A DNA stretch of 51,152 bases from Streptomyces altiplanensis (GTDB lineage: Bacteria > Actinomycetota > Actinomycetes > Streptomycetales > Streptomycetaceae), in the NCBI GenBank assembly GCA_003719395.1, contig RHMC01000035.1, forward strand, positions 1-51,152, written 5' to 3'. Made by a program: the position numbers and the translations under genes. The notes beneath the pieces were generated by a model that was not told the DNA's origin, searched no databases, and worked only from the letters and a program-made list of their open reading frames with translations. Below are positions 49,756-51,152 of the stretch, in pieces; position 1 is the first letter of the stretch; the number at the start of each line of letters is the position of its first letter.

Positions 49756-51082
49756 CCTACTGGCTGGAGCACGCCTGGCTCGACGCCTTCGTCGAGCCGG
49801 GCGTGGCCCTGGACGTGGCGAACGGCCGGATCGCGGCGGTCCGCAAGGACGTCCCGGCCCCGCCGCCCGGCGCCGTGGTCCTGCGGGGCCTGACCCTTCC
49901 CGGCCTCGCCAACACCCACTCGCACGCCTTCCACCGGGCGCTGCGGTCCACGGTGCAGGTGGGCTCGGGCACGTTCTGGACGTGGCGGGAGGTGATGTAC
50001 GGCGTCTCCTCCCGCCTCACCCCGCAGACGTACTTCGACCTCGCCCGGGCCGTGTACGCCGAGATGGCGATGGCCGGGGTCAGCGCGGTGGGCGAGTTCC
50101 ACTACCTCCACCACGCGCCGGGCGGCACCCCGTACGCCGACCCCAACGCCATGGGCGAGGCCCTGATCGCCGCCGCCGCCGAGGCCGGCATCCGCATCAC
50201 CCTCCTCGACACGGCGTACCTGGCGTCGGGCTTCGGTACGCCGCCCAACCGCCCGCAGCGGCGCTTCTCCGACGGCACGGCCGACGCCTGGGCGGAGCGC
50301 GCGTCGCTGCTCAAGGACCGCGACCACGCGCGGATCGGCGCGGCCATCCACTCGGTGCGTGCGGTCCCGGCCGGCCAGCTGTCGACGGTGGCGGCCTGGG
50401 CGCAGGCCCGCGAGGCCCCGCTCCACGTCCACCTCTCGGAGCAGACCGCCGAGAACGACGCGTGCCTGGCCGCGCACGGCTGCACCCCGACCCGGCTGCT
50501 GGCGGACCACGGGTCCTCGGCCCCCGCACCACGGGCATCCACAACACGCACCTGGCGAACGAGGACATCGCCCTCATCGGCGGGACCTCCACGGGCACGT
50601 GCATGTGCCCCACGACGGAACGCGACCTGGCCGACGGCATCGGCCCGGCGGTCCGCCTCCAGCGGGCGGGCTCGCCCCTCTCCCTCGGCAGCGACAGCCA
50701 CGCGGTGATCGACCTCCTGGAGGAGGCCCGCGCGATGGAGCTGAACGAACGCCTCAGCTCCCGCACCCGCGGCCACTGGACGGCGGCGGCCCTGCTCCGG
50801 GCGGCGTCGGTGGACGGCCACGCGGCGCTGGGCTGGCCGGACGCGGGCACGATCGAGCCGGGCGCCCTGGCCGACCTCACGACCATCGCCCTCGACTCGG
50901 TCAGAACGGCGGGCCCGCTGCCGCGCCTGGGGGCCGAGACGGCGGTGTTCGCGGCCTCGGCCTGCGACGTACGCCACACGGTCGTGGCGGGCCGCCACAT
51001 CATCCGCGACGGCGTCCTCACCTTGGTCCCGGACGTTCCCGGGGCGTTGGCCAAGGCGATCACAGCCGTCTACAAGCAATAG
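49746..51082 (+). CDS. hutF: Formimidoylglutamate deiminase (frameshifted)
   Basis: About 445 residues of the amidohydrolase superfamily. HutF deiminates N-formimino-L-glutamate to N-formyl-L-glutamate and ammonia in one histidine-degradation branch. Metal ligands: NTHSHAFHRA (HxH motif), LHVHLSEQ and the Asp in GSDSHAVI. WREVMYGVSSRLTPQTYF and EFHYLHHAPGGTPYADPNAMG are typical. GTG 49746 has GGAGGGG five bases before; it overlaps the M20 stop by ten bases. One indel near 50516 joins LLADHG to LGPRTTGIHNTHLANEDI. Ends AVYKQ at 51082. Confidence 0.9.
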
Positions 51083-51152
51083 GGGGCGGGCAGGGGAAAG
51101 CCCCGCGCAGCGCAAGCAATAGGGGGCGGGCAGGGGAAAGCCCCGCGCAGCG
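51073..51152. repeat. Perfect 40-base tandem duplication at the window end
   Basis: Bases 51073-51112 are repeated exactly at 51113-51152. The first copy includes the last three codons of hutF, and each holds a GGGG-AAAG-CCCC mini-hairpin. The second copy ends precisely at the window edge, which suggests a contig-end or assembly artefact, though a natural duplication is not excluded. Confidence 0.85.

Overview
The window is a very GC-rich actinomycete chromosome segment, almost certainly from a Streptomyces. Evidence includes the conserved block rpf / rpfA (with ydaO-type riboswitch) / eno / FtsB-DivIC / DUF501 / ppx / ndh / cfa / MacB-type ABC, Streptomyces-like promoters, and a tRNA-Leu with anticodon UAA, the bldA developmental tRNA.

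Layout. Positions 1-6820 hold the tail of an unknown gene, a soluble Ser/Thr kinase with a TPR-like tail, a SAM methyltransferase, and a divergent envelope-glycosylation set (YfhO-like protein on minus; GT2 glycosyltransferase and GtrA on plus). Positions 6892-9979 hold a SurA-like lipoprotein, MazG and a P450. Positions 10093-16007 hold two Rpf-type muralytic proteins, a c-di-AMP riboswitch, enolase, the FtsB-like septum protein, DUF501 and Ppx/GppA. Positions 16365-22800 hold type II NADH dehydrogenase (two Rex-like sites upstream), cyclopropane synthase and a MacB-like exporter on minus. Positions 23190-30866 hold bldA, a Bax-inhibitor-1 protein, small hypotheticals, thiolase, an SGNH hydrolase and cystathionine beta-synthase. 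Positions 31099-40960 hold a Tat-exported GH95 fucosidase, an NCS1 permease, an OpuC-type ABC importer, and divergently an ammonia-lyase-like gene with an altered MIO triad followed by an RpiR regulator. Positions 41063-46699 hold a membrane protein, a four-gene roadblock/LC7 + DUF4388 cluster, an APC permease and a LysA-like decarboxylase. Positions 46819-51082 hold a histidine-utilisation operon: hutU, an M20 amidohydrolase and hutF.

How the parts fit. The right third looks like nitrogen and amino-acid catabolism: importers, a lyase homolog, an RpiR regulator and hut genes. The hutU promoter and the leftward ABC promoter share a CTATTCA element next to a TTGAC -35 box. The left half is core cell-wall growth and redox metabolism, with c-di-AMP and (inferred) Rex control. 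bldA reads UUA; the only in-frame TTA codon I found is near the end of one roadblock gene, so that cluster may be tied to development.

Data quality. About 34 apparent single-base indels break otherwise well-conserved genes, often in G/C runs and sometimes as compensating pairs. I treat these as probable sequence errors and give full gene extents spanning them. Exact shift positions are approximate.
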